The translations under genes were made by a program, and so were the position numbers. From the NCBI GenBank assembly GCA_028826165.1, contig JAPDFW010000081.1, positions 166,001-230,000 of the forward strand: DNA of 64,000 nucleotides, read 5' to 3'. The stretch is from Anaeramoeba ignava. Lineage: Eukaryota; Metamonada; Anaeramoebidae. Shown piece by piece: positions 21,772 through 33,200 of the stretch (the first letter of the stretch is position 1; the number at the start of each line of letters is the position of its first letter). The notes below the pieces were generated by a model. The model worked only from the letters and a program-made list of their open reading frames with translations. It was not told the DNA's origin and ran no database searches.

Positions 21772-22072
21772 TGTAAGTTTGTTTGTTTGTTTGTGTTAGT
21801 TTGATTGTGTTAGTTTGTTTTAATTATAAAAAATTAAAAAGAAATGAAAAAAATGGAATTTAAAAATTTGTTTTTGTTTTTATTTCTTTTTTTTTCTTTT
21901 TTTTTTAATTAAAAAATTTTTTGGATCAATAAACTGTCGAATTTTATATTTTTTTTTCTGTCGAATTTTTATTTAATTATTTAATTACTTGTTTAAATGA
22001 TTTTAAGAAATTAAAAAGAAAATTAAAGGAAGAAAAGGAACATACAAAATTTTTTTACTAAAATTCAATTAT

Positions 22073-25034
22073 TTAATTTGAATTTTCTTGTTTTTCTTCA
22101 ATTTGATTTTCTTGATTTTCTTCAATTTGATTTTCTTGATTTTCTTGATTTTCTTGATTTTCTTGAATTTCTTGAATTTGATATTCTTGATTTTCTTGAT
22201 TTTCTTGATTTTCTTTAATTTGATTTTCTTGTTTTTCTTGATTTTGTTCTTGATTTTCTTGTTTTTCTTTAATTTGATTTTCTTGTTTTTCTTGATTTTC
22301 TTGTTCTTTTTGTTTTTCATTTTGATTTTTATGTTTTTCTTGTTTATCTCCTTTTGAAACTTTTGAAATTACTGATAAAGATTCTTTTTCTAGAATTCGT
22401 TTTGACTTTTCTTGTTTTGGTGAATTTTCTTGTTTTGGTGAATCAGTTTTTGCATTTAATTTTCCATAACAAATATCACAAATTCGAACAGGTTTTTTAG
22501 GATCAATATGTTTCATCATTAAACGTTTTGAAGAACAAGATCCACAAACAACAAGTCCACAATTTCGACAATGATGCTTTTTAAATGATAGATTAATTAA
22601 GATTTTTTTTTTTGAATTTTTATTTTATAAATTAAAAAATTTGTTTGTTTGCTTGTTTGTTTTAAATAAATACTTTTCTTTTAAATGTTGTAAATGTTTT
22701 TTTGCATATCATACAACCTTTTGTTTGAGAATCTGGAATCCAAACAGGTGCTTCAATTATTTGATTTTCATCTCCATTTTCATTTTTTTGTGATTTTTTT
22801 ATTTTTTCAATTTGGTTTGAAATATTTTTGATCCAAAGTTCTTTTGTTTCTGCAGAATCAGTAAAAACTGTGAAAGATTTACGAAGATTTTTGATAACAA
22901 ATGCATTTTTTAATCCTGTTTTTGATTTTGATTTTTGATTATAAAAATTAAGCATTTTAAAATTATAAAAAGATGAAAAATTTTATGTTTTTTTTTTAAA
23001 TAAAAGACCATTTGAATCTTTCAAGTTTTCTATTCTTGTTTCTGATAAATTCATTTTACGATGCAACTATAAATTAAAATTAAAATTAAAATTAATTAAA
23101 ATTAAAATTAATTAAAATTAAAATTAATTAAAATTAAATTTAAATTAAAATTAAAATTAAAATTAAAATTAAAATTAAAATTAAAATTAAAATTAAAATT
23201 AAAATTAAAATTAAAATTAAAATTAAAATTAAAATTAAAATTAAAATTAATTTAAAATTAAAATTAAGTTTACAGTGTATTGATTTCCACTTGGTGTTGC
23301 ATAAAGAAAAATATCATTAAAAAGAAAGAAAAATCTTTTTAAATGCTTTTTACGAGAAACTTTCATCATTGGTCCTTCACAAATAAATTTCCGATCTGGT
23401 GATAAAAAATCTTTCTAAATCCCAAAAAATAAAAAAATTTTTTTTTATATCCAAATTTTTTCTTTTGAATTTTGTTTGAGATATACAAGTTCCTTATGTT
23501 TTGAAAAAGAATTAAAAATTGAAACTAATTTTTCACGATTTTTTTCTTGGTTGATTGTATCATTGCATAAACGATTAACTTCAGTAATTTTATTATATGC
23601 TTGTTGAAGACTTTCATAATCAGGATGATTTTTATAAGTACTTTGAATCAATTCCTAGATTATAATGATTTTTTTTTGTAAATAAAATATTTCTTTTAAT
23701 TAATTAATTTATTTATTTATTTACTTTTAATAATAATTCATATCGAGGAAGTCTTTGAACTGGCATAATTAAAAAGGAATTTAAATTTTGTTCTTTATAT
23801 CGAGTAAATTTTGACTAAAACATTATCAAAATATTAAAAAAAATATTTATATTTACATTTATATTTATATTTATATTTATATTTATATTTATATTTATAT
23901 TTATATTTATATTTATATTTATATTTATATTTATATTTATATTTATATTTATATTTATATTTATATTTATATTTATATTTATATTTATATTTATATTTAT
24001 TTATAATTATATATTTATATTTTTATATTTATATTTATATTTATTTAAATATTTATATTTATATTTATATTTATATTTATATTTATATTTATTTAAATAT
24101 TTATATTTATATTTATATTTATATTTATATTTATATTTTATATTTATATTTATATTTATATTTATATTTTATATTTATATTTATATTTATATTTATATTT
24201 ATATTTATATTTATATTTATATTTATATTTATATTTATATTTATATTTATATTTATATTTATATTTATATCTATATTTATATTTATATTTATATTTATAT
24301 TTATATTTATAATTATATTTTTTGGATTAATTATATACAGAAATCCATTTATTAAATGAATCTTTTTTTTGATAATAACGAAGAATATTATTGCTTCTTT
24401 CATGATTTTTAACGTAAGAAGAATATAATTTTAAATAAGGAATCTTTACAGAAAAAAAAAATTAAATTAATTTATTTAGTTTGTTTAATTATTTTTAATT
24501 TTTGTTTATTCAAGAAATTTAATTACCAATTTATTAAAAAAATCTCCAATATTACTATTTTCATTCCAATTTTTGGTAAGTTCTTCAAGTCTATCAAGTA
24601 ATTCAGTATTAATCTACAATTTAATTCCAAAAAAAATTTTTTTAAATAAAGAAAAAAGAAGAAAAACAAAATTTACAATCAAAATATCATTGATATTTGA
24701 AAATATAATTGGAATATGATCTTTGGAAATAATAGCTTGATTTGTATCTGCAAGAAGTGTTAATTCTGCTTCAATTTCCTAAATAAAATATTAAATTTCA
24801 AAAAAATTGAAATTTAATTTTTATAGTTTTTATTTAATTTACTTCAACAAGAATTCGAAGATTTTCAACATAAACTCTTTCTGAAGATAAAATTTCTTCA
24901 ACTACTTTATCTCTATGTTTATTTTGTTCTTGTTGTTGTGTATCACCCACTTAATAAATAATAAATAAATAATAATATTATTTAAAAACAACAAAAAAAA
25001 AATCATTTGATTATTTTGTTTTTTAAAAATTACT
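22073..25034 (-). CDS. RhoGEF with DH, PH and FYVE domains (FGD-like)
   Basis: Exons: (25034), 24949-24843, 24778-24677, 24613-24527, 24443-24339, 23814-23725, 23654-23487, 23414-23274, 23066-23009, 22915-22674 and 22576-22073, giving about 534 aa plus TAA. DH domain at about 13-200: [20 protein letters not shown] (CR1) and [17 protein letters not shown] (CR3). PH domain at about 235-355: [33 protein letters not shown], then [17 protein letters not shown] finger at about 360-425: [36 protein letters not shown] and RICDIC, with the PI3P-binding RKHHCR motif. A Q/E/N-rich tail follows. Role: GDP-GTP exchange on a Rho-family GTPase at PI3P membranes. The first internal exon begins TG-GGT-GAT, and an A followed by GT at 25034/25033 would complete an ATG across an 84-nt intron. 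This start is inference. Confidence 0.87.
23815..24338. repeat. TATTTA microsatellite in a RhoGEF intron
   Basis: A 524-nt intron dominated by tandem ATTTAT hexamers with a few frame slips. The intron separates the DH-domain exons ending WIS and starting [11 protein letters not shown] second, smaller AAAATT array (23067-23273) fills the intron before the exon starting LHRKMNLS. Confidence 0.85.
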
Positions 25035-25491
25035 TTTTTGGGATTTAAAAAAAAAAGAAAAAGAAAAAAGAAAAAAGAAAAAAATGAAAATTAAATTTTT
25101 TGAAATTTTTTTTTTTTGAATAAGGAAAGAAAAGTTAAAAAAGGGATCAGAATTATTTTTTTTTAAAAAGATTTTGATAGAATTTTTTGGTTTTTGATGT
25201 AGGAAATTTTGTTTAAATGAAATGGGAATTTTAAAAAAAAAAAGAAATAATATTTGCAAATTTTACACAACTTTGTTTTTCTTATAATAAATATTGCACC
25301 TTTAATTTGCATTTTTCAATCTAAATTAAACATTTCACTACATCAAAAAGAACCAAATGAGAAATTCTTTAAAATCAATTTTTTCATCATTTCCCTTGTT
25401 TTTTGTTTTTTGGATTTTTTTGGATTTTTAAATAAAGAAAAATGAAAAAATTTTGATTTGGATTTTGTTTTTGATTATTTTTTGATTTTGA
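25035..25491. other. intergenic between RhoGEF and NELF-C/D
   Basis: A/T runs with two Phe/Lys-dominated open frames (25023-25259 minus, 25254-25445 plus) that look compositional. No RNA or other feature is visible. Confidence 0.5.
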
Positions 25492-27714
25492 TTATTTTTT
25501 GATTTGAGAAGAAATATTTTCAAATTCTTTAAAAATTTCTTGAAATTCATTTTTCTGTTCTTGAGGAGTATCAGGACTTTCTAAACATATTTGAAGAAAA
25601 GGAATTAATTTTTGTTTGATAGAATTTGCTTCTATTGAGATGATTTTTCTCAAAAAAACGGAAAATTCTTCAAAGAAAACATTGGAAAAAGGAGGTTCAA
25701 TAATTTCCAACAACTATTTTTTTTTGTTGAATTTTTTAAAAATAATTTAAAAAAATAATTGAAAGAAAATTTAAAAATATAAACCTGGTTCACAAAATAG
25801 CGAAGAAGAGCACGATCTAAAGAAGAGCTTTCAAAAAATTTAATTATAGGAATTACATAACCTGCTTTCATTAATTCAATCATACTATCAACTACGAGTT
25901 TCTTTATTTTAAAAGAATCAGAAATATCCACATCAATTGATAAAAACAATAATTGACGAAGAATCTCAAAAACTTCAGGATGTTGACATGGATGTCTGCA
26001 TATAATTTCATTTATAAATTGTAATTGTGCGAGAATAATAACTAAAGAAAGAGTATATGTTTTATTTGAAAGAGCACCTTTAATCCATTTTAGTATTCCC
26101 ACACTTGCGATTGGAAATCTAATTTGAAAAAAAAAAGAAGAAGAAAATATTAAATATTCAAAATTCAAATTTATGTGTTATATATATATATATATTCATT
26201 TATTTACCGAATTGCTTCTTTCATTTTGGAAAGTTCTTGATCTGAATAAGAAATTATTGAAAGTTGATTTTTGCAAATAGAGCGAACAAGAGTGATTACT
26301 TCGCTAATTTCATGTATCAATGATTCTTGTAATTGAATATCTTGTCCTTCCTCAAAAGGGACAAATTGAAATTGCTAAAAGATATACTCGTTCTTCAATT
26401 CTATCATTAATTGTGGATGTATGATCAAATAAATCTCGAATCAAAGCTTCTATTAAATCAAAAAAAAAAAAAAGAAAAAGGGAAATTTATATTGAATATT
26501 TTATTTGCGATTTAAAGAAAATCAGTCTTAATTTTACCAATAAATTGTGGAATTCGAAGAAAATCAAGAGGTGGATGGTCTGCTTTTCGATAGAGATTAT
26601 AAAGCTAATTATTAAAACAAAAACAAAATCAAAACATAATTAAAAATGAAGAAGAGTAAATAATTAAATCAAATATTATGAATGATTGAGAAAATACTTT
26701 AATAACATCTCCAGGAGTTGTATGATTTCCAGTTAAAGTATTAAAAATTGAACGATAAACAACAGGATATTTTGAGATTGAAGATGTTCCAAGAATCATT
26801 TTCCAGATTGTTCGATCTCTAATAACAAATATTTGTTTTGTTTTGTTTTTAAATAAATTTTTCATAAATATTTTTTAATTCTTTGGTTTACTTGTCTTTA
26901 ACTTCATTAACAAGTTCTTGAATAATTCTTTTAAGTGGTTTCCCATCAGGTTCTTCTATTAAATTGTTTAGAATAGCTAATGAGCACACAAAAGTATTTT
27001 GGTCTTCACAGCACAAATGTTTAAGAGCACTAAGTAATTTATTAAATTGTTCATCAGTTTGATTATTTTTAACTGATGTTTCGCTTGTTAATTTTAAAAT
27101 TTCGAGTAAAAGATCTGTAAAAGAATTTATGAAAACGCTAAAAACAGTTGAAGAAGTAATATTTGCAAGTTCACTTTTGTTTGATTTTTGCAAATTTAAT
27201 TGGGAAATACGAGTTGTTGAATAAGTAAGTAATCGACTAGTATGTTTTCTACTTAATTCATAAAGAAGAGTTTGCCATTCTGGAGTTTTAATCATTTCAT
27301 CAATCCATAAAGGACGAGACTTTTTGGATAATTTTTATTATTATTTTTATTTTTATTATTTTTATTATTATTATTATTTTTATTATTTTTATTCTCAATT
27401 CTTACATTAACTTCAAGAAAAATTTTATCAACAACATGAGGATCAAAATTTTGTTTGATGAGACTGGATAGGTGATTTTTAATCATTGAATCGAAAATAT
27501 CTGGAGATTCACCTAACACTGATGTTCTCCATTCTCGAATTAAATTTATCATTTGAGGGAATCCTTTATAGTTTGCTGAAAGCATTTGAATAATTTCTTC
27601 AGGTGAACTATCTTGAAGATATTTTTGTATTGTTATTAAAACATCAGGTTCCATAATTGAGTCAGCCATCATAAGTTTTTCTCTTGGAGAAATTGGTTCT
27701 TGACGATTTGACAT
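25492..27714 (-). CDS. NELFCD: negative elongation factor subunit C/D (TH1-like)
   Basis: Seven exons: 27714-27406, 27319-26892, 26818-26698, 26604-26538, 26449-26208, 26118-25785 and 25713-25492, about 573 aa plus TAA. It matches animal NELF-C/D along its length: SIMEPDVLITIQKYLQDSSP, ANYKGFPQMINLIREWR, EMIKTPEWQTLLYELSRKH, YRKADHPPLDFLRIPQF, RFPIASVGILKWI, GYVIPIIKFFE and ALLRYFVNQ. Family role: with NELF-A, B and E it holds RNA polymerase II paused near promoters. Exon 5 contains a frame break. The frame encoding ERVYLLAISIC runs CCC TTT TGA, while the homologous continuation (FEEGQDIQLQ to ITLVRSIC) is one nucleotide ahead, at 26352-26361. Homology supports both sides and the spacing leaves no room for an intron. 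Apart from that break the model is sound. Confidence 0.88.
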
Positions 27715-27864
27715 TTAACGAATTTTAAAAAAAATGAAAAAAATGAAAAAAATGAAATTTAAATTAAAGTTTTATTTCTATTTAAAAAAAAATTGGAATG
27801 TTTTTATTTTTCTATTTTCTTATTTAATTAATTAATTATTTATTATTTATTTATTAATTAATTA

Positions 27865-29972
27865 TTAATTAATTAAGAAACGAGATCCTGCATATCTAAC
27901 AGCATTTGCAATCAAAATTCTTCCATTTGAAGAAACTAACCAACTAGAACCACTAATTTGGTCTGAAAAAGGAGAGATATTTAGAGCAACAACATTTCCA
28001 TAACCATCAATTTCTTTTCTTTTTTCAGCAATTAAAGGAATTCCGTCATCCCAATTTGCAATCAAATTACTTCCTTCTGTTAAAGTAGTTTTAATATGGA
28101 GTGATCTTTTTCCACCACAAAAAGATTCTACATTCGCTAAAATATCGTGTTCATTTTGAATAATTTTATCCGATTCAATTTTTTGCATGTTGCCTTTTAA
28201 TATTGATCCTTTTTCGATTGGAAGAAAATTATCTGAAACAATTTTCCCTTGTAATATATCCTTTGATTGCTCGTTAAGAAGCATAGGATAACAAGCAACT
28301 ACAAGGTTTCCTCCCAGTTGAACATATTCGGCTAAATAATCTCCGAGTTTAACAGGATCTAAAAAGGTTGTGTCTGAATACAAAAATATCACATCAAACA
28401 TTCCCATTCTTTTTGTTGTTGGTATTTGTTTTGAAACATTAATAACCGTAGAATTTTGGATTGATTTTGATTCTATTGATTTTTTGACATCTTGTCTCGA
28501 ATTTTCTTTATTATCAGCAGCAAGAATAAGGACTTTAAGCTGAAAAATAAATTTTAATTTAATAAAATAAATTTGAATTTTAAAATGAATTTTGATTTTA
28601 AAAATGAATTTGAATTTTAAAACAAATTTGAATTTTAAAATGAATTTGAATTTTAAAATAAATTTAAATTTTAAAAAGAATTTTGGATTTTAAAATAAAT
28701 TTGAATTTTAAAATAAATTTGGATTTTAAAAATAAATTTGAATTTTAAAACGAATTTGAATTTTAAAATGAATTTAAATTTTAAAATGAATTTGAATTTT
28801 AAAATGAATTTGAATTTTAAAATAAATTTGAATTTTAAAATAAATTTGAATTTTAAAATAAATTTGAATTTTAAAATAAATTTTAATTTTTAAAATGAAT
28901 TTGAATTTTAAAATAAATTTAAATTTTAAAATAATTTTGAATTTTAAAATGAATTTGAATTTTAAAATAAATTTTGATTTTTAAAATAAATTTTAATTTT
29001 TACTTTTGGTTTTTTAGATCTTCGGCCAAATGATGTTGGTTGTGGTTGATTCGAATTTGGTTTTGTATTTGATCTTGATTTTGAATTTGATCTTGAATTA
29101 GATTTTGATCTAGATTTTGATTTTGATTTTGATTTTGATTTTGATTTTGATTTTGATTTCGATGTTGGACTTTCTGTTGTTTTTGATAGTTGAATATCTT
29201 TAGGTGAAGCGAAAGTAAGAGCCATTAATTTATTATGATCATACAATTCACTTTTTGCAACTTCATCCAATGATTGAATTTCCATCAAATCCAGACGAAT
29301 AGAAGATAAAAAAGGATCAACAAAAGTCTTTATATTTGAAGGAATTGGTTCAAGATTTTCAGTAATGCAATTATAACGGCCCCAATCAAGAATTCTACGG
29401 AAAATATGTATGTGAATTTCACGAGGAACTTTAACAGACAAAATATTCTTAATTTCGCCAAAAGGATATTTGTTTAAGCGTTCTGGCTTTGCGAAAAAAA
29501 ACTCTGAATTTTTTTGGATGAATGCGTAAAATTTCTTTTTAAAAATTGAAAGCTCAATTCTTTGCTGTTTTGGTAATTGTTTGTTTTGTTGAGAAAAAAT
29601 ATGGTTTTGAAGATAATCTTGGCAAAGATCCTGGAGAATATTAACAGATAATTTTTCTGCAATAAGCCATAAATGGAATACGTTTTGGTTAGCAATTTCA
29701 ATTTCTCGAGTATAAGCAAATAAAAGAAACAATTGAAAAGCATCTGAAGAAAATTCTGGATATTCAAATTCATATTCGATTTTTGATTTTTGTTTGTTAT
29801 TTGCAATTTCTTGTTTTTCGGAATCTTGATTATAAAAAAGTGTAAAGAATCGTGGACTACAAGTTGAAAGAATAAGTTTGTGGCAATAAAAAGGTGTCTT
29901 ATCTTTCCCAATAATAAAACGTATGTCTGATGTTTGTTGATCATTAATTAATTCTTTGAGAACTTGAATCAT
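27865..29972 (-). CDS. BTB-BACK protein with Rossmann/amidotransferase-like C-terminal domain
   Basis: Two exons, 29972-29004 and 28539-27865, with a 464-nt phase-0 intron, give 547 aa plus TAA. An N-terminal BTB domain (about 10-125: SDIRFIIGKDKTPFYCHKLI, EYPEFSSDAFQLFLLFAYT) is followed by a BACK-like helical region (about 125-255, with FRRILDWGRYN). A low-complexity SKSKSRSNS linker (about 270-310) leads to the second exon. That exon encodes a compact alpha/beta domain: LKVLILAADN, then FDVIFLYSDTTFLDPVKLG, GGNLVVACYPML, NWDDGIPLIAEKRK and ALNISPFSD. This pattern resembles class I glutamine-amidotransferase-like (ThuA-type) folds, which I infer only from pattern. No catalytic Cys nucleophile elbow is clear. 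A substrate-adaptor role for Cullin-3 is possible for the BTB-BACK part. Confidence 0.78.
28540..29003. repeat. minisatellite intron of the BTB-BACK gene
   Basis: About 30 copies of an AATTTGAATTTTAAAATA-like 15-16-mer fill the intron between the linker exon and the C-terminal domain exon. Confidence 0.8.
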
Positions 29973-30259
29973 TTGAATATTAAGAATAAGTTTTTATAAT
30001 AAAAATAATAAAAATAATAATAAAAATAATAAAACAACGAGAATAATACAAAAAAAAACGGAAAAATGATTTTATTTTATTTTTTTTGGTTTTATTTTTT
30101 TTAAATAATTTTTTACAGTTTATGACGTATGATTGAATAGGATTTTTTAAGAGAGAAATAGAAAAAAAAAAAGAGAGAGAAATTTTTTATTTTCATTTTT
30201 ATTTTTTATTTTTTTCTTTTATTATTATTTTTATTGTTATTATTATTATTGTTGTTATT

Positions 30260-33200
30260 ATGGGAAATAAAGTATCAACTTTTTCAAAAGAACCAGACAA
30301 GTTATATAATGATTATTTAGAAAAAAAATTTACACACAAAACAAGAGATAAAGTTTGTTTTAAATTAATTAATTAATAAATAAAAAGTTCTTATAATTTA
30401 ATTTAAATTAATTTGATTTACGTTTTTTTTAGCATGTACTTTTTCAAATTGCTTTTTTTTTTGTTTTTGGATTTATTTTTTTTAAAAAAAATTTATTTAA
30501 TTTTTTATATTAAAGGGCTCTACAATTTTACATGCATTATCTCGAAATGGAAAAACAGAATATATTGAAGACCTCATTCGTAATGGATTTTCTGTTAATT
30601 TAACTGATAATGTAAATTTTTATTTTTATTTTTCTTTTTCTTTTTATTAAAAATATATCCTTTTTGGAAATTTAGTTTGTAAAAATTTTTGATTTGTTTT
30701 GTTTTCAATAATAATTTTAATAATTTTTTTTAGAAAGACTCACCACTCCATATTGCATGCATTTTTGGAAATTATTCCATTGCATCACTTTTATTAACAA
30801 AAGGCGCAAATCCAAATGCAACAAATAAAGTATATAATTTATTCAAAATTTTCTTTAAATTTAAATTTAATTTTAAATTTGTTTTTTTTTCTTTGGGAAT
30901 TAAGATTGTAAATTTTGACTATTTTGGAATTTATCCTTTTTTAATCAGTATTGTTTGTTTTGTGTTTTTTTATTTAATATAATTTGATATAAAAATAAAG
31001 GGAATGACACCATTGCATTGTGCTGCTTGGATAGGAAGTCACAAAATTTGTTCAAAATTATTAGAACACTCAATAAATTCAAATTCAGCAAACCCAGATT
31101 TACCCAATAAAGTAAATTAAAAATAACCATTTTCTTTTTCCTTCTTTTTCCTTCTTTTTTTTCTTTTTCATTTTATTTAATACTAATAATGATAATAATA
31201 ATTTTAGAGTGTAAATAAATAACAAAATAAATAAAAAAATTTTTTTTTGAAAATATCCCTATAATTCATTTTGAAATGGAAATGATTTATGATAAAATAT
31301 TAATAGGGAAACACAGCTCTTCAAATTGCTTGTTATAGGCAATTTCTAAAAACTGTAAAACTGTTATCAGAAAAGAGTATAGATATTAATCATCAAAATG
31401 AGGTATTTTATAAATTATTATTATTTTTATTTTTATTTATTTTAATCTAATTTTTTTTTTGTATTGATTTAAAACAGAAAGTAAAATTATAACTTTTCTT
31501 TTTTTTTTTATCAAGAACGAAAAAAAAGAGAGATTGAAAATTATTTATTTATTTTTTTCTGAAATATAAAGGGAGATACAGGATTGCATATTGCTTGTTT
31601 TTCAAACAATCCTCAAATTACAGAAATTCTTCTTTTACATGGAGCAGAAACCAATATCCAAAATAAAGTAATAAATTTATAAATTAATATTTAAAATAAA
31701 TTTATAAATTAATTTATAATTGAATATTTAATTGAATAGATGGTAATTAATCATTTTCAAAAAGAAAAAGAAAAAGAAAAATTATTAATTCATAATTTTA
31801 CATAATTTAGGGAGTTGCTCCACTTCATTTATCTTCAGAAAGAGGTTATAAAGAAATTGTCGATAAATTAACTCTTCATGGAGCAGTTATAGATATTAAA
31901 AATACTGTAAGATTATTATATTTATTTTGTCTAAAAAAAATATTTACAAAATTTTAAATTTATAGCAAGTAAATAAGTTATTTTTATTTTTTGTTTTTTG
32001 TTATTAAAAAAAGTAAATTTTTATAATCCTTTTATTAAAATAAAAAGGGAGAAACCCCACTTCAATATGCATGCCAAGAAGGACACAAAGAAATTGTTAA
32101 AATACTTATTAGTAAAGGTGCTGCTTTAGATCTGTTAAATGATGTAAATTAATCAATTCCAAAAAAACAAAGCAAAAAACTAATTTCCTTTTTAATTAAA
32201 TTTTAGAATGTATAATTAAAAAAAAATAAAGTTTTTGTTTGTAAATAATTAAATTATTATAAATCTTCATTTTAGAAACAATCACCATTAGAACTTGCCA
32301 TTTCAAATGGACATTATGGAATTACAAAAATATTATTAAATAAAGGTGCAAAAACTTCTGATCCAACTACTGTAATAAATTAAATTATTCAAAAAAAAAC
32401 ATTAATAATAATAATTTTTTATTATTATTTTTATTTTATTTTTTTTATATCGATATTATTAGGGATGGTCAGCATTGACAAGAGCATGTTTAATTGGGAA
32501 TTATCGACTTGTGAGGTTAATTTTAAATTATTCACCTGATATTGATATTTTGGATGATGTAAAAGAAAAAAATAACAACACAAATTTTTTTTATAGATCT
32601 AAATTTTAATAAATTATGATGAATGTAAATATGTAGCAAGTAAAATTTATTCATTTATTCATTTATTTATTTATAATTATTCATTTATTTATTTATTATT
32701 ATTAATTAATTATTTATTTATTTATTAATTAATTATTTATTTATTTAGGGAATTTCTGCATTGCATATTGCAACAGAAAATGGATATTATAATATTGTTG
32801 AAAGTTTACTAAATGCAGATGCTACTGTTGATATTAGAAATAATGTAAGAATAAATCAGAAAACAAAACAAAATAAAACAAAATAAAACAAAATAAAACA
32901 AAATAAAACAAAATAAAATAAAACAAAATAAAACAAAATAAAACAAAACAAAATAAAACAAAACAAAACAAAATAAAACAAAATAAAATAAAACAAAAAA
33001 GAAGATAAAACAAAATAAAAAGATTTATATTTATATTTATATTTAAATTTTTTTTATTTATATTTATTTTTATATTTATATTTATATTTATTTATTTTTA
33101 TATTTATATTTATATTTATATTTATATTTATATTTATATTTATATTTATATTTATATTTATATTTATATTTATATTTATATTTATATTTATATTTATATT

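Noticed and set aside
25023-25445. two small open frames upstream of the RhoGEF
   Set aside because: Phe/Lys-dominated, with no motif or splice partner; compositional.
26360-26395. a 13-nt GT-AG micro-intron in NELF-C/D
   Set aside because: GTATATCTTTTAG would restore the frame but remove ERVYLLAIS, which aligns to animal NELF-C/D; too short as well.
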